Positions 1 through 9,607 of a DNA stretch of 64,000 nucleotides are shown one piece after another (the first letter of the stretch is position 1; every line of letters starts with the position of its first letter). The position numbers and the translations under genes were made by a program. Origin of the DNA: Ruegeria arenilitoris. Its GTDB lineage: Bacteria > Pseudomonadota > Alphaproteobacteria > Rhodobacterales > Rhodobacteraceae. The notes below the pieces were generated by a model that was not told the DNA's origin, did not search any database, and was given only the letters and a program-made list of their open reading frames with translations. The stretch lies in assembly GCF_013031355.1 (NCBI RefSeq), contig NZ_WPZO01000006.1:186001-250000 (forward strand), written 5' to 3'.

Positions 1-159
1 CCGCAGCATCCAGGCAAAGGTCAGCGCGATCAGCAGATCCGGAAAGGGCCAGCGGTCCGGTTTTGTATCCAGTGGCAAAAGGTGCAGGAACAGGATCAGT
101 GCGGCCAGAAACAGGTACAGGCCCCGCTTGGACCAAAGCTGCGAGGTTTGGCTATCCAT
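1..159 (-). CDS. mreD: MreD, rod-shape-determining membrane protein (5' part only)
   Basis: This is the N-terminal part of MreD, an inner-membrane subunit of the elongasome that guides lateral wall synthesis in rod-shaped cells. The gene runs off the left edge. The visible 53 residues start MDSQTSQLWSKRG, followed by a hydrophobic helix (LYLFLAALILFLHLLPL) and then PDRWPFPDLLIALTFAW, the PDLL..LTFAW stretch typical of MreD. The ATG overlaps the mreC stop by 8 bases, so translation is probably coupled. The identification rests on this motif plus position after mreB and mreC. Confidence 0.85.
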   Translation of the reverse strand, partial: MDSQTSQLWSKRGLYLFLAALILFLHLLPLDTKPDRWPFPDLLIALTFAWMLR

Positions 160-1054
160 CACCCACCTCCGCTGGAGGCAGCGCGGCTTCGGGCTGGGTG
201 GGGCCAACGATGCGGCCCGGGTCCCGAATGGTGGGGGCGGACTGGTACCGCAACACACGCAGGAATTCGAGCCGTTCGAAGTCTGCCGACAGACGTACCC
301 GCAGACGGCCTCCGGGGTCGGCGGTGATCTGGCCGATCAGCAGGCCGGCCGGGAATACGCCACCATCGCCTGAGGTCACAACACGGTCACCGGGACGGAC
401 CAGTTCGCGGTTCTCCAGAAACTCGACGGCGGGGGCTGGGGTATTGTCGCCAGTGATCAGGGCGGTTTGGCCCGAGGGCTGAATGGTTGCCGGGATCGCG
501 CTGGAGGCGTCAGTCATCAGGATCACCCGCGCCGTGTCCGGGCCCACGCCCGAGATGCGCCCGACCACACCGATCCCGTCCATCGTGGCCCACCCATCGG
601 TGATGCCGTCGCGTTCACCCACGTTCAACAGCACGGACTGCCGGAAGGGCGAGCCGCTGTCAGCCATCACAACCCCGGTGATATAGGTCAGGCGTGGATC
701 GAGGCGCACATTGTTCAGGTCCAGCAGCCGGGCGTTTTCCTGTTCCAGCTGTAGCGCGGCCTCTTTCCAGGCGCGCATCAGGCGCAACTCGCTGCGCAAT
801 TCCTGGTTCTGTTCGCTCAGGCGCTGATAGCTTTGGAAGTCGCGGGCCAGATTGACGACGGCAGTGACCGGGACCATCGCCCATTCCATCGACGGCACGA
901 CCCGGTCGACGACCTGTGCACGGAACCGTTCAACCCGCGGGCTGTCGATACGCCAGACCAGAAAGATGGCCAACAGGCACAGCACCACGATCCCCAACAG
1001 CAGGCGGCGCAAGGGGGTGGTGTATTCGTCGCGCTGTGATCGGTCTTTTGCCAC
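152..1054 (-). CDS. mreC: MreC, rod-shape-determining protein
   Basis: MreC is a bitopic inner-membrane protein whose periplasmic part forms filaments that activate the RodA-PBP2 wall synthase. The 300-residue product has a short cytoplasmic N terminus, one transmembrane helix at about residues 17-33 (LLLGIVVLCLLAIFLVW), a coiled-coil stretch around 70-110 (LSEQNQELRSELRLMR..LEQENARLLDL) and the two beta domains typical of the family, with GDRVVTSGDGGVFPAGL near residue 220. It lies 58 bp downstream of mreB on the same strand and overlaps mreD, giving the usual mreBCD operon. The length is normal. Confidence 0.95.
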   Translation of the reverse strand: MAKDRSQRDEYTTPLRRLLLGIVVLCLLAIFLVWRIDSPRVERFRAQVVDRVVPSMEWAMVPVTAVVNLARDFQSYQRLSEQNQELRSELRLMRAWKEAALQLEQENARLLDLNNVRLDPRLTYITGVVMADSGSPFRQSVLLNVGERDGITDGWATMDGIGVVGRISGVGPDTARVILMTDASSAIPATIQPSGQTALITGDNTPAPAVEFLENRELVRPGDRVVTSGDGGVFPAGLLIGQITADPGGRLRVRLSADFERLEFLRVLRYQSAPTIRDPGRIVGPTQPEAALPPAEVGDG

Positions 1055-1112
1055 AGGTTACCTTCCCGTGCTGCTCGTGCCGAGTTTACCCTAATTTTAA
1101 AGGGTGCGCGCC

Positions 1113-2225
<1,113 letters not shown>

Positions 2226-2314
2226 TTATAGGGTGCCAGCACGCCCGGTAAAAGGGCTGATTCCGCGACAATCAGCACCTTTCCGCCTTATTGAGAGGGA
2301 CTTTAGAAGGCAAC

Positions 2315-3106
2315 ATGCTCTCTTATCAACACATTTACCACGCCGGGAATCTGGCTGATGTGCAAAAGCACGCTTTATTGGCAATTGTGCTGGAGTATCT
2401 GACCCGTAAAGACAAACCGCTGACCTATCTGGAAACCCATTCGGGCCGGGGTTTGTACAAGCTGGACGCGGCCGAAGCGGTCCGCACGGGCGAGGCCGAG
2501 GCCGGCATCCGGCGCGTCCAGCAGGCCAAGTGGTTTGACGCGGACCATCCGCTGGAACAGGCGATCCGCGCTGTTCAGAATAGGCATGGGGCTGAGGCCT
2601 ACCCCGGATCGCCGCTGATCGCCGCCAATTTGCTGAGAGATCAGGACAGCCTGCATTTTGCCGAGCTGCACCCGCAGGAACATTCCGTGCTGGCCATGGC
2701 GATGTCATCTTATGGGGCCAAGGTGTACCAGCAGGACGGGTACGAATTGGCGCAGTCTCTGCTGCCCCCGACGCCACGACGCGGTATGATGCTGATCGAC
2801 CCAAGCTATGAGGTGAAGTCGGAATATGACCGACTGCCGGGGATCATCGGCAAACTGCATCGCAAATGGAATGTAGGTGTGATTGCGCTGTGGTACCCGA
2901 TCCTGACGGACAATCGCCACACTGCGATGACTTCCGCCCTGAAATCTCTGAATCTGCCGAAACCCCTGTGCCACGAAGTCAGGTTTGACCCTGTGAGGGA
3001 AGGGCATCGCATGGTGGGGTCGGGTATGTTCATCATCAACGCGCCATACGGCCTTGAGGATGAAATGGCCCGCCTGTCAACGCTGTTCAAATCTCTGAGA
3101 GCTTAA
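2315..3106 (+). CDS. rlmJ: RlmJ, 23S rRNA (adenine-2030-N6)-methyltransferase
   Basis: RlmJ is an AdoMet-dependent enzyme that methylates N6 of A2030 of 23S rRNA before ribosome assembly. The N terminus MLSYQHIYHAGNLADVQKH matches the family's MLSYRHxFHAGNxADVxKH signature, so I place the start at ATG 2315 rather than the upstream in-frame TTG at 2291. GAAGG lies just 5' of it. THSGRGLY near residue 40 is the AdoMet-binding region and LIDPSYE near residue 160 is the catalytic DPPY-type motif. It is a single gene, divergent from mreB and convergent with leuA. Confidence 0.9.
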   Translation: MLSYQHIYHAGNLADVQKHALLAIVLEYLTRKDKPLTYLETHSGRGLYKLDAAEAVRTGEAEAGIRRVQQAKWFDADHPLEQAIRAVQNRHGAEAYPGSPLIAANLLRDQDSLHFAELHPQEHSVLAMAMSSYGAKVYQQDGYELAQSLLPPTPRRGMMLIDPSYEVKSEYDRLPGIIGKLHRKWNVGVIALWYPILTDNRHTAMTSALKSLNLPKPLCHEVRFDPVREGHRMVGSGMFIINAPYGLEDEMARLSTLFKSLRA

Positions 3107-3170
3107 TTTTTGAAAAGGGGTGGTGCTCCCGCCTCGCTTGCCCGCATCAAAGATGCAGCCAACCGAGTTA

Positions 3171-3205
3171 GGCCCGGCAGCGCGCCTGCGGCGCGCTGCC
3201 GGGCC
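3171..3205. repeat. 15-bp perfect inverted repeat (REP-like hairpin) between convergent genes
   Basis: Bases 3171-3185 and 3191-3205 form a perfect 15-bp GC-only stem with a 5-base loop. It sits in the 161-bp gap between the ends of rlmJ and leuA. There is no T run on either side, so it is not a classical intrinsic terminator, though it could stop or protect both convergent transcripts. It resembles dispersed palindromic elements, which I cannot confirm from one window. Confidence 0.7.
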
Positions 3206-3267
3206 CAATACCCAAGAAGGGTCGGCGAAGCCGGGCCGCCGCGGGTGCGGGAGTCCCTGCCTGTCGA

Positions 3268-4842
3268 TTAAGTCAGATCCTTGTAGCTGATCTCGCGCGC
3301 GTCAGCGCCGGGGCCGGTTTTCTCGCGACGCACCTTCAGCCGGTTCAGTGCGTGGATATAAGCCTTGGCCGAGGCCACCACCGTATCGGTGTTGGCGGAT
3401 TGACCGGTGGCGATCATACCATCCTCTTCCAAGCGCACCGAAACCGTGGCCTGCGCATCGGTGCCTTCGGTTACCGCATGCACCTGATAGAGCTGCAGCC
3501 GGGCGGTGTTCGGATAGATCACGCGGATCGCCTTGAATGTCGCATCCACCGGCCCGTCGCCGTGTTCGGTGGCGATGACATCCTGGCCGTCCACTTCCAG
3601 TTCGACTGTCGATTCCGCCTGACCGCCGGTGCCGCAGGTGACCTTCATCGACACCAATTGCAGATGGTCGTTGCTCTCGTCATCATCCAGCGTCATCAAC
3701 GCAATGAGGTCGTCGTCGAACACCTCTTTCTTGCGATCAGCCAGATCCTTGAAACGAACGAAGATGTCTTTGAGCTGGTTGTCACCAACCTCATAGCCCA
3801 GCGTTTCCAGCTTATCACGCAACGCCGCCCGGCCCGAATGCTTGCCCAAGGGCAGAGATGTCCCCGACAACCCGATATCCTCGGGACGCATGATCTCGAA
3901 GTTTTCGCGGTTCTTCAGCATGCCGTCCTGGTGGATACCGCTTTCATGCGCAAAGGCGTTCTTGCCGACGATGGCCTTGTTGAACTGCACGTTGAAGCCC
4001 GACACCGTCGCCACGCGGCGCGAGATGTGCATGATCTTGGTGGTGTCGATGCCCGTGTTCCACGGCATAATGTCGTTGCGGGTGCGCAGCGCCATCACCA
4101 CTTCTTCCAAAGCGGTGTTGCCTGCCCGTTCACCCAAGCCATTGATGGTGCACTCGATCTGACGCGCACCGCCAGCCACGGCGGCCAGAGAGTTCGCGGT
4201 CGCCATGCCAAGATCGTTGTGGCAGTGGGTGGCAAAGATCACCTCATCCGCGCCCGGAACCGTTTCGATCAGTCGCTTGATCAGATCGGCGGATTCCAAC
4301 GGGGCGGTATAGCCGACCGTGTCGGGGATGTTGATCGTGGTCGCGCCGGCCTTGATCGCAATCTCGATCACGCGGCACAGGTAATCCCATTCGGTCCGGG
4401 TCGCGTCCATCGGCGACCACTGAACGTTTTCGCAGAGGTTGCGCGCGTGGCTGACGGTTTCGTGGATTTTCTCGGCCATCTCGTCTTGGGTCAGGTTCGG
4501 AATGGCGCGGTGCAGCGGAGAGGTGCCGATGAAAGTGTGAATCCGGTTTTTCCCGGCGTGTTTCACCGCCTCCCAGCAGCGATCGATATCGGCGAAGTTG
4601 GCGCGGGCCAGACCGCAAATGCGGCTGTTTTTCGACCGTTGGGCGATTTCCGAAACCGCTTTGAAATCACCCTCGGATGCGATGGGGAAGCCAGCTTCGA
4701 TGATGTCGACGCCCATTTCGTCCAGCAGCTCGGCGATCTCGAGCTTTTCGTCATGGGTCATGGTTGCGCCGGGGCTCTGCTCGCCGTCGCGCAAAGTGGT
4801 ATCGAAGATCAAGACGCGGTCTTGGTCGGTCACGTTGGTCAT
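3268..4842 (-). CDS. leuA: LeuA, 2-isopropylmalate synthase
   Basis: LeuA condenses acetyl-CoA with 2-ketoisovalerate, the first committed step of leucine synthesis. The 524-residue product has the HMGL-like TIM barrel first, with FDTTLRDGEQSPG (about 13-25), metal-ligand motif HCHNDLGMA (about 206-214) and NGLGERAGN (about 237-245). It is followed by the linker with HSGRAAL and a complete C-terminal regulatory domain (about 390-500), the usual site of leucine feedback inhibition. The ATG at 4842 follows a weak purine-rich stretch (GAAGAAGAAAGAGAA). A leader-peptide gene and hairpin lie upstream, suggesting attenuation by leucine supply. Confidence 0.96.
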   Translation of the reverse strand: MTNVTDQDRVLIFDTTLRDGEQSPGATMTHDEKLEIAELLDEMGVDIIEAGFPIASEGDFKAVSEIAQRSKNSRICGLARANFADIDRCWEAVKHAGKNRIHTFIGTSPLHRAIPNLTQDEMAEKIHETVSHARNLCENVQWSPMDATRTEWDYLCRVIEIAIKAGATTINIPDTVGYTAPLESADLIKRLIETVPGADEVIFATHCHNDLGMATANSLAAVAGGARQIECTINGLGERAGNTALEEVVMALRTRNDIMPWNTGIDTTKIMHISRRVATVSGFNVQFNKAIVGKNAFAHESGIHQDGMLKNRENFEIMRPEDIGLSGTSLPLGKHSGRAALRDKLETLGYEVGDNQLKDIFVRFKDLADRKKEVFDDDLIALMTLDDDESNDHLQLVSMKVTCGTGGQAESTVELEVDGQDVIATEHGDGPVDATFKAIRVIYPNTARLQLYQVHAVTEGTDAQATVSVRLEEDGMIATGQSANTDTVVASAKAYIHALNRLKVRREKTGPGADAREISYKDLT

Positions 4843-4892
4843 GGGATTCTCTTTCTTCTTCTGTCCTAAAGCCTATGGCGCGCGGGCGTCCT

Positions 4893-4928
4893 CCTCTGAG
4901 CGGGCGCGCCGGATGGCACGCTCAGAGG
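4893..4928 (-). promoter_or_regulatory. leuA leader hairpin (probable attenuator element)
   Basis: Bases 4893-4902 (CCTCTGAGCG) and 4919-4928 (CGCTCAGAGG) form a perfect 10-bp stem with a 16-base loop. On the minus strand the 5' arm contains the stop codon of the leucine-rich leader peptide, so ribosome position would decide whether it folds. Part of the loop (GGCGCGC) can instead pair with GCGCGCC about 25 bases further on, giving a competing structure. No U tract follows, so the mechanism (transcriptional or translational) is unclear. Confidence 0.6.
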
Positions 4929-5008
4929 CGGATTAGGATCAGTAGGCCACGCAGAGACGCACCGCGAAGGGCGGTGTCGGCGACAAGGATATCTGCGCGG
5001 TTGATCAT
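4922..5008 (-). CDS. leuL: leuA leader peptide, 28 residues, leucine-rich
   Basis: This small ORF upstream of leuA is too short for ordinary gene calling. It reads MINRADILVADTALRGASL then RGLLILIRL, with 7 leucines in 28 residues and five in the last ten. Two of them use CTA, a codon rare in this GC-rich sequence. The stop lies inside the 5' arm of a 10-bp hairpin that ends 51 bp before leuA. This is the architecture of an amino-acid-responsive leader peptide: ribosomes stalling at Leu codons would alter the downstream fold. There is no Shine-Dalgarno before the ATG. A TATAAC box ends 10 bases upstream, so the mRNA may be leaderless. Confidence 0.75.
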   Translation of the reverse strand: MINRADILVADTALRGASLRGLLILIRL

Positions 5009-5017
5009 GGGGATGAG

Positions 5018-5023
5018 GTTATA
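5018..5023 (-). promoter_or_regulatory. candidate -10 box for the leuL-leuA transcript
   Basis: TATAAC on the minus strand fits a sigma-70 -10 element. Transcription would start roughly 5009-5012, at or a few bases before the leader ATG (5008). The matching -35 (CTTTTC, 17 bp upstream) is poor, so confidence is modest. Confidence 0.4.
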
Positions 5024-5130
5024 CAGAGCCGCCCCGGAATGAAAAGAGCAATTTGCGACGTAACTGCAGGTGAGCGGTTTCTTTTCCGCGCCGCATTGAT
5101 CCGCGCGGGCAGGCGGCTAGGTGGTTCGCC

Positions 5131-5796
5131 ATGGAAAAAGCACTGATCATCGGCGCATCAGGGGGGATCGGACAGGCTGTGTGTCAGCGCTTGCGCGGGC
5201 AGGGCGTGGCGGTGACCGGCCTGTCACGTCCGACAGACGGCTTTGACCTGACTGACTCTGATGGTGTGGACCGCACTCTGAGTGCACTCACCGGGTCGTT
5301 TGATCTGATCCTTGTCGCGACTGGCGCGCTAGAGATCAATGGCGCGGCCCCTGAAAAGACCATCCGCGCCGTATCTGCACAGGCGATGATGGACCAGTTC
5401 GCCTTGAATGCCGTGGGTCCGGCCTTGGTTCTGAGCCATGCGGCACGCCTGTTGCCCTCTAATCGCCGCGCGGTCTTCGCCGTGCTTTCGGCGCGCGTGG
5501 GCTCGATCGGGGATAATCGGCTGGGCGGTTGGGTCAGCTACCGGGCGGCGAAAGCGGCAGTTAATCAGATCGTTCGCACGGCGGCCATCGAACTTGCCCG
5601 CACCCACAAACAGGCGATCTGTGTAGCGTTGCATCCCGGGACGGTGAAAACAGAGTTCACCCGGAAATACCTCGGACGACATCCAGCCGTTACCCCGGAT
5701 GACGCCGCATCGAACCTGTTGGGCGTGATGGGGCAGCTGACCCCGGCCGATACCGGCGGTTTCCTTGACTGGGCGGGACAACCGGTGCCGTGGTAG
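5131..5796 (+). CDS. SDR family NAD(P)-dependent oxidoreductase (C-factor-like)
   Basis: This 221-residue short-chain dehydrogenase has the Rossmann glycine motif IIGASGGIG at about residues 6-14. Its catalytic Tyr-Lys pair is in SYRAAKAAVNQ near residues 136-146, with a serine before it in VLSARVGS. HPGTVKTEFT matches the PG motif after the active site. The compact size and the LSARVGSIGDN..GGWVSYRAAK pattern resemble C-factor/CsgA-like SDRs. The substrate cannot be told. It stands alone, divergent from the leuA leader and convergent with the MORN-repeat gene. Confidence 0.85.
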   Translation: MEKALIIGASGGIGQAVCQRLRGQGVAVTGLSRPTDGFDLTDSDGVDRTLSALTGSFDLILVATGALEINGAAPEKTIRAVSAQAMMDQFALNAVGPALVLSHAARLLPSNRRAVFAVLSARVGSIGDNRLGGWVSYRAAKAAVNQIVRTAAIELARTHKQAICVALHPGTVKTEFTRKYLGRHPAVTPDDAASNLLGVMGQLTPADTGGFLDWAGQPVPW

Positions 5797-5806
5797 CGGT
5801 TTTGCT

Positions 5807-7255
5807 TCAGCCGTCAGAACTGTCCGGGCCTGACGGGGTCGTCTCGGGGGCCGCTTCTGGAGCGGCATCGTTTGCCGTTGCCAGCGTGCCGTTGTTCCAA
5901 ATGCCGGATTCCGTTTCGCCGTTGGCATAGCGTACGGTGCCAGCGCCGTGGCGTTTCGCGTCCACGAACGTGCCTTCGTAGACATCACCGTTGGGATAGG
6001 TCGCTGTCCCTTCTCCGGTTATCTTGCCTTCGGTCCATTCCCCGGAATAGGTGAACCCGTTCGCCATGATGATCTCGCCCTGCCCGTGGCGTTTCCCGGC
6101 CAGAAACTCTCCGGAATAGGTGGTACCGTCAGGGTAGGTGGACAGCCCGTTCCCCTGCCGCAAACCATCTGCCCAGTCGCCCTCATAGCTGGACCCGTCT
6201 GCCATGGTCAGAATGCCCTTGCCATGGGTTTTGGCGTTCTGAAACTGGCCTCTGTAGACGGTGCCGTTGGGATAAGTCGAAACCCCTTCGCCTTCGATCA
6301 CCCCTGCGATCCAGTCCCCTTCGTAGGTCGAGCCGTCCGGATAGGTGATAAGGCCCTTACCCTCGGCCAGATCTGCCTTGAAATCCCCGACATGGACCGA
6401 GCCGTCCGGGTAGGTCAGCTCGCCCAGCCCTTCAAGCAGGCCTTCGGTCCATTCGCCGGTATAGAGGAACCCGTCCGTGCCGGTATAGGTTCCCTGCCCA
6501 TGGCGCAGATCGTTGGCATAGTCGCCTTCGTAAACATCGCCTTTGGCATAGGTCATCTTGCCTTTGCCTTGCCGCCGACCTTCTGCCAACTCGCCCTCGT
6601 AAAGGTCCCCGTTGACATAAGCCAGGCGCCCGGTGCCGGTGATGCGATCTTCGACCCAGTCGCCGACATAGGTCATCCCGTCGGAACGGGTCAGGCTGCC
6701 CTGACCGTGGCGCTGACCATTGCTGATGTCGCCTTCGTAAATGCTGCCATTGGCATAGGTCACCTTGCCCTTGCCCTGTTTAACGCCTTCCACCCAGTCG
6801 CCGTCATACCCGTAGCCGCCCGGTTCGCTCAGCACGCCTTTGCCATGATGTCGGGCGTTCTGAAATCCGCCCTCATAGCGCACGCCGTTGGCGTATATGG
6901 CCGTGCCTTCGCCATTGATCGCACCGTCAGCCCATTCGCCGTCGTAACTACCACCATCGGCATAGATGATCTTGCCACGCCCCTCGGGCTGACCCTTGGC
7001 GAACATCCCCTCATAAATTGAGCCGTCAACGTAACGGGCGATGCCCGCGCCCTTGATTTCACCCTCGACCCATTCGCCGCTGTATTCGAACCCGTTGGGC
7101 AGGCGGTAGGTGCCAGTCCCGTGGCGCAGGCCGTTTTCAAAGGTGCCTTCGTAGACGCCCCCGACCTCGTCATCCACCTGAACGTCCTGTGCGGTTGCAC
7201 CTGCAGCAATCAGAGCCATCGCGGATGCGGCAATTGAAAGGCGAAAAGCGTTCAT
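5807..7255 (-). CDS. Secreted MORN-repeat protein (18 full repeats plus one partial)
   Basis: The 482-residue product starts at ATG 7255, which gives a clean signal peptide (MNAFRLSIAASAMALIAAGATAQ). An upstream in-frame start would add 31 unlikely residues. From residue 32 to 445 it consists of eighteen consecutive 23-residue MORN repeats (YEGxFxNGxxHGxG type) with no insertion or deletion. A partial nineteenth repeat and an acidic Ala/Pro/Ser tail follow. MORN repeats form elongated beta sheets; in eukaryotes they have been linked to membranes, but the bacterial role is poorly known. I infer a periplasmic or surface scaffold. AGGCAGGA precedes the start. Confidence 0.85.
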   Translation of the reverse strand: MNAFRLSIAASAMALIAAGATAQDVQVDDEVGGVYEGTFENGLRHGTGTYRLPNGFEYSGEWVEGEIKGAGIARYVDGSIYEGMFAKGQPEGRGKIIYADGGSYDGEWADGAINGEGTAIYANGVRYEGGFQNARHHGKGVLSEPGGYGYDGDWVEGVKQGKGKVTYANGSIYEGDISNGQRHGQGSLTRSDGMTYVGDWVEDRITGTGRLAYVNGDLYEGELAEGRRQGKGKMTYAKGDVYEGDYANDLRHGQGTYTGTDGFLYTGEWTEGLLEGLGELTYPDGSVHVGDFKADLAEGKGLITYPDGSTYEGDWIAGVIEGEGVSTYPNGTVYRGQFQNAKTHGKGILTMADGSSYEGDWADGLRQGNGLSTYPDGTTYSGEFLAGKRHGQGEIIMANGFTYSGEWTEGKITGEGTATYPNGDVYEGTFVDAKRHGAGTVRYANGETESGIWNNGTLATANDAAPEAAPETTPSGPDSSDG

Positions 7256-7401
7256 GATCGGTCCTGCCTGTCCGGAGTTCTTCCTTTTTCGCAAAACTAC
7301 GGCACGCGCAGGGGCAGAGCAACGGGTTTTGCCGCATTTGCCTTTCACTCGCGCAATGATCTGCTAAATGGCAGTAAGACCGACGAGGGCAAGAGGGCAG
7401 C

Positions 7402-9060
7402 ATGGCCGACCGTTTCCGCATCACTCTGGCGCAACTCAACCCCACCGTGGGGGACATCGAAGGCAATGTCGCCAAGGCGTTAGCCGCGTGGGAACAGGCG
7501 CGCGAGGCCGGGGCCGATCTGGTGGCGTTCCCCGAGATGTTCATCACCGGCTACAATACGCAGGATCTGGTGATGAAGCCGGTGTTTCATCAGGCGGCAA
7601 TGGCAGCGGTCGAAAAGCTGGCCGCGCAATGTGCCGACGGCCCGGCGGTGGCGATTGGCGGTCCCTGGGTCGAAGGCGGCAGCCTGTATAACGCCTACCT
7701 GATCCTCAAAGGCGGCCGAGTTGGCAGCAAGGTGCTGAAACATCACCTGCCCAATGAAACCGTGTTTGACGAGGTGCGCCTGTATGACTCCGGTCCGTTG
7801 GGTGGGCCTTATGCGGTTGGCAATACGCGCATTGGCAGCCCAATCTGCGAAGATAGCTGGCACACGGACGTGGCCGAAACGCTTGAAGAAACCGGGGCCG
7901 AATTCCTGCTGATCCCCAATGGCTCACCCTATTTCCGCAACAAATACGACGTTCGCCTGAACCATATGGTCGCCCGCGTGGTCGAGACGGGCCTGCCGTT
8001 GATCTACCTCAACATGGTTGGCGGGCAGGACGATCAGGTCTTTGACGGGGCCACCTTCGGTCTGAACCCGGGCGGAGAGCTTGCGTTCCGGATGCCGGTT
8101 TTCGATGAGGTTATTTCCCATATCGACCTTGAGCGCGGCGATGACGGTTGGCGCATCGTGCCGGGCGAGATCGTGCCGCAGCCTGATGAATGGGAGCAGG
8201 ACTATCGCGCGATGGTGCAATCGCTGCGCGATTACATGGGCAAGACCGGGTTCAAAAAGGTTCTGCTGGGCCTGTCTGGCGGGGTTGATTCCGCCTTAGT
8301 CGCCACCATTGCCGTGGATGCCATCGGGGCTGAGAATGTCCGCTGCGTGATGCTGCCTTCGGAATACACCAGTCAGGCCTCACTGGACGATGCCGAGGCC
8401 GTGGCCAAGGCGCTGGGCGTGCACTACGACTATGTGCCGATTTCGGACAGCCGGGCGGCAGTGGCCGAGACTCTGGCCCCGCTTTTTGCAGGTCGTGACG
8501 AAGACCTGACCGAAGAAAACATCCAGTCCCGCCTGCGTGGATTGCTGTTGATGGCGATCTCGAACAAGTTTGGCGAGATGTTGCTGACCACTGGGAACAA
8601 ATCCGAGGTCGCGGTGGGTTATGCCACGATCTACGGCGACATGAACGGCGGCTACAATCCGATCAAGGACTTGTACAAAACCCGCGTTTTCGAGACCTGC
8701 CGCTGGCGCAATGCCAATCATCGCGACTGGATGATGGGTCCCGCGGGCGAGGTGATCCGCCCCTCGGTCATCGACAAACCCCCCAGCGCTGAACTGCGCG
8801 AAGATCAGAAGGACAGCGATAGTCTACCCGATTATCCGGTTCTGGACGCGATTCTGGATATTCTGGTCGATCAGGAGGGCTCGATCGCCGATTGCGTGGC
8901 CGCCGGTTTCGACGAGGCCGACGCGCGGCGGGTCGAGCATCTGATCTATATAAGCGAGTACAAGCGCTTTCAGTCCGCCCCGGGAACGCGGCTGACTAGC
9001 CGGGCGTTCTGGCTGGACCGCCGGTATCCGATTGTGAACCGCTGGCGGGACCGGGGCTGA
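7402..9060 (+). CDS. nadE: Glutamine-dependent NAD+ synthetase
   Basis: NadE amidates nicotinic acid adenine dinucleotide to NAD+ using ammonia released from glutamine. The 552-residue two-domain form is seen. The N-terminal nitrilase-like glutaminase carries the Glu in FPEMFITGY (about 46), the Lys in LKHHLPN (about 114) and the nucleophilic Cys in SPICEDSW (about 149). The C-terminal synthetase has the ATP PP-loop LLGLSGGVDSALVA (about 290-303) and TTGNKSEVAVGY. Length is normal for the alphaproteobacterial two-domain enzyme. Together with nadD at 25.3 kb, the window holds two of the last NAD synthesis steps. Confidence 0.96.
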   Translation: MADRFRITLAQLNPTVGDIEGNVAKALAAWEQAREAGADLVAFPEMFITGYNTQDLVMKPVFHQAAMAAVEKLAAQCADGPAVAIGGPWVEGGSLYNAYLILKGGRVGSKVLKHHLPNETVFDEVRLYDSGPLGGPYAVGNTRIGSPICEDSWHTDVAETLEETGAEFLLIPNGSPYFRNKYDVRLNHMVARVVETGLPLIYLNMVGGQDDQVFDGATFGLNPGGELAFRMPVFDEVISHIDLERGDDGWRIVPGEIVPQPDEWEQDYRAMVQSLRDYMGKTGFKKVLLGLSGGVDSALVATIAVDAIGAENVRCVMLPSEYTSQASLDDAEAVAKALGVHYDYVPISDSRAAVAETLAPLFAGRDEDLTEENIQSRLRGLLLMAISNKFGEMLLTTGNKSEVAVGYATIYGDMNGGYNPIKDLYKTRVFETCRWRNANHRDWMMGPAGEVIRPSVIDKPPSAELREDQKDSDSLPDYPVLDAILDILVDQEGSIADCVAAGFDEADARRVEHLIYISEYKRFQSAPGTRLTSRAFWLDRRYPIVNRWRDRG

Positions 9061-9322
9061 ACTGAGCGGGAGTCGCTTAAAGACGTCAATAATGATGTTT
9101 CGTAATTCGATCTATTTTTCCAATGATTGGATTATTGTTTCCCAAAAGCGGATAACGTTTTGATTTTCCGGGCGGTCAGGAAACTGATCGCTTGAAATTG
9201 AGACATTTTTTTGCCACATTTTGGCTTAATTGACGCCTCACATGGGGCGGTGTGACCTCAATTCGATGTATGAACTGTGGCGCACATATGGTGAATATCT
9301 GAGTTAACGATTTGGTGTTATT

Positions 9323-9607
9323 ATGTATGAGGGATATGACAAGCCGCTTCACCCACCGTTAAGGTACAAGTCTATGGAATCCGAGGGGCGGGTTCTGGAC
9401 GAGGCCAAGCTTGACACGGCGATTGCTGATCTTCTTCGGGAAGAAGAAAGCGAAGAGCCCGAGCCTGCGGCCGAGGCAGCGAAACCCAAAGCGGCCTTCC
9501 CGATTCTGCCCGAACAAGCGGAATTGGACGAAGAGGTGCAGCCCTGCAATACTGGCCTTGCGGCAACCTTGCGCCAGAAATGGGCCGAACTGAGCGGCGC
9601 CGCGTAA
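9323..9607 (+). CDS. Hypothetical small acidic protein, 94 residues
   Basis: I do not recognise this protein. It is acidic, with an Ala/Pro/Glu-rich middle (REEESEEPEPAAEAAKPKAA), a lone cysteine in EVQPCNTG and a C-terminal stretch ATLRQKWAELSG that could be helical. There is no signal peptide or membrane helix. The ATG at 9323 has no clear Shine-Dalgarno, and a second in-frame ATG lies at 9374. It follows a 262-bp AT-richer gap after nadE, which probably carries its promoter. Codon use in the coding part looks native. Confidence 0.5.
   Translation: MYEGYDKPLHPPLRYKSMESEGRVLDEAKLDTAIADLLREEESEEPEPAAEAAKPKAAFPILPEQAELDEEVQPCNTGLAATLRQKWAELSGAA

Noticed and set aside
3352-4869. 505-residue ORF on the plus strand opposite leuA
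   Set aside because: It is a shadow of leuA caused by high GC and codon bias. It has no family motif and no ribosome-binding site, and leuA itself is certain.
5900-7160. Tandem DNA repeat or CRISPR-like array
   Set aside because: The 69-bp periodicity comes from the MORN protein repeats. The DNA units diverge and code in one frame without spacers.
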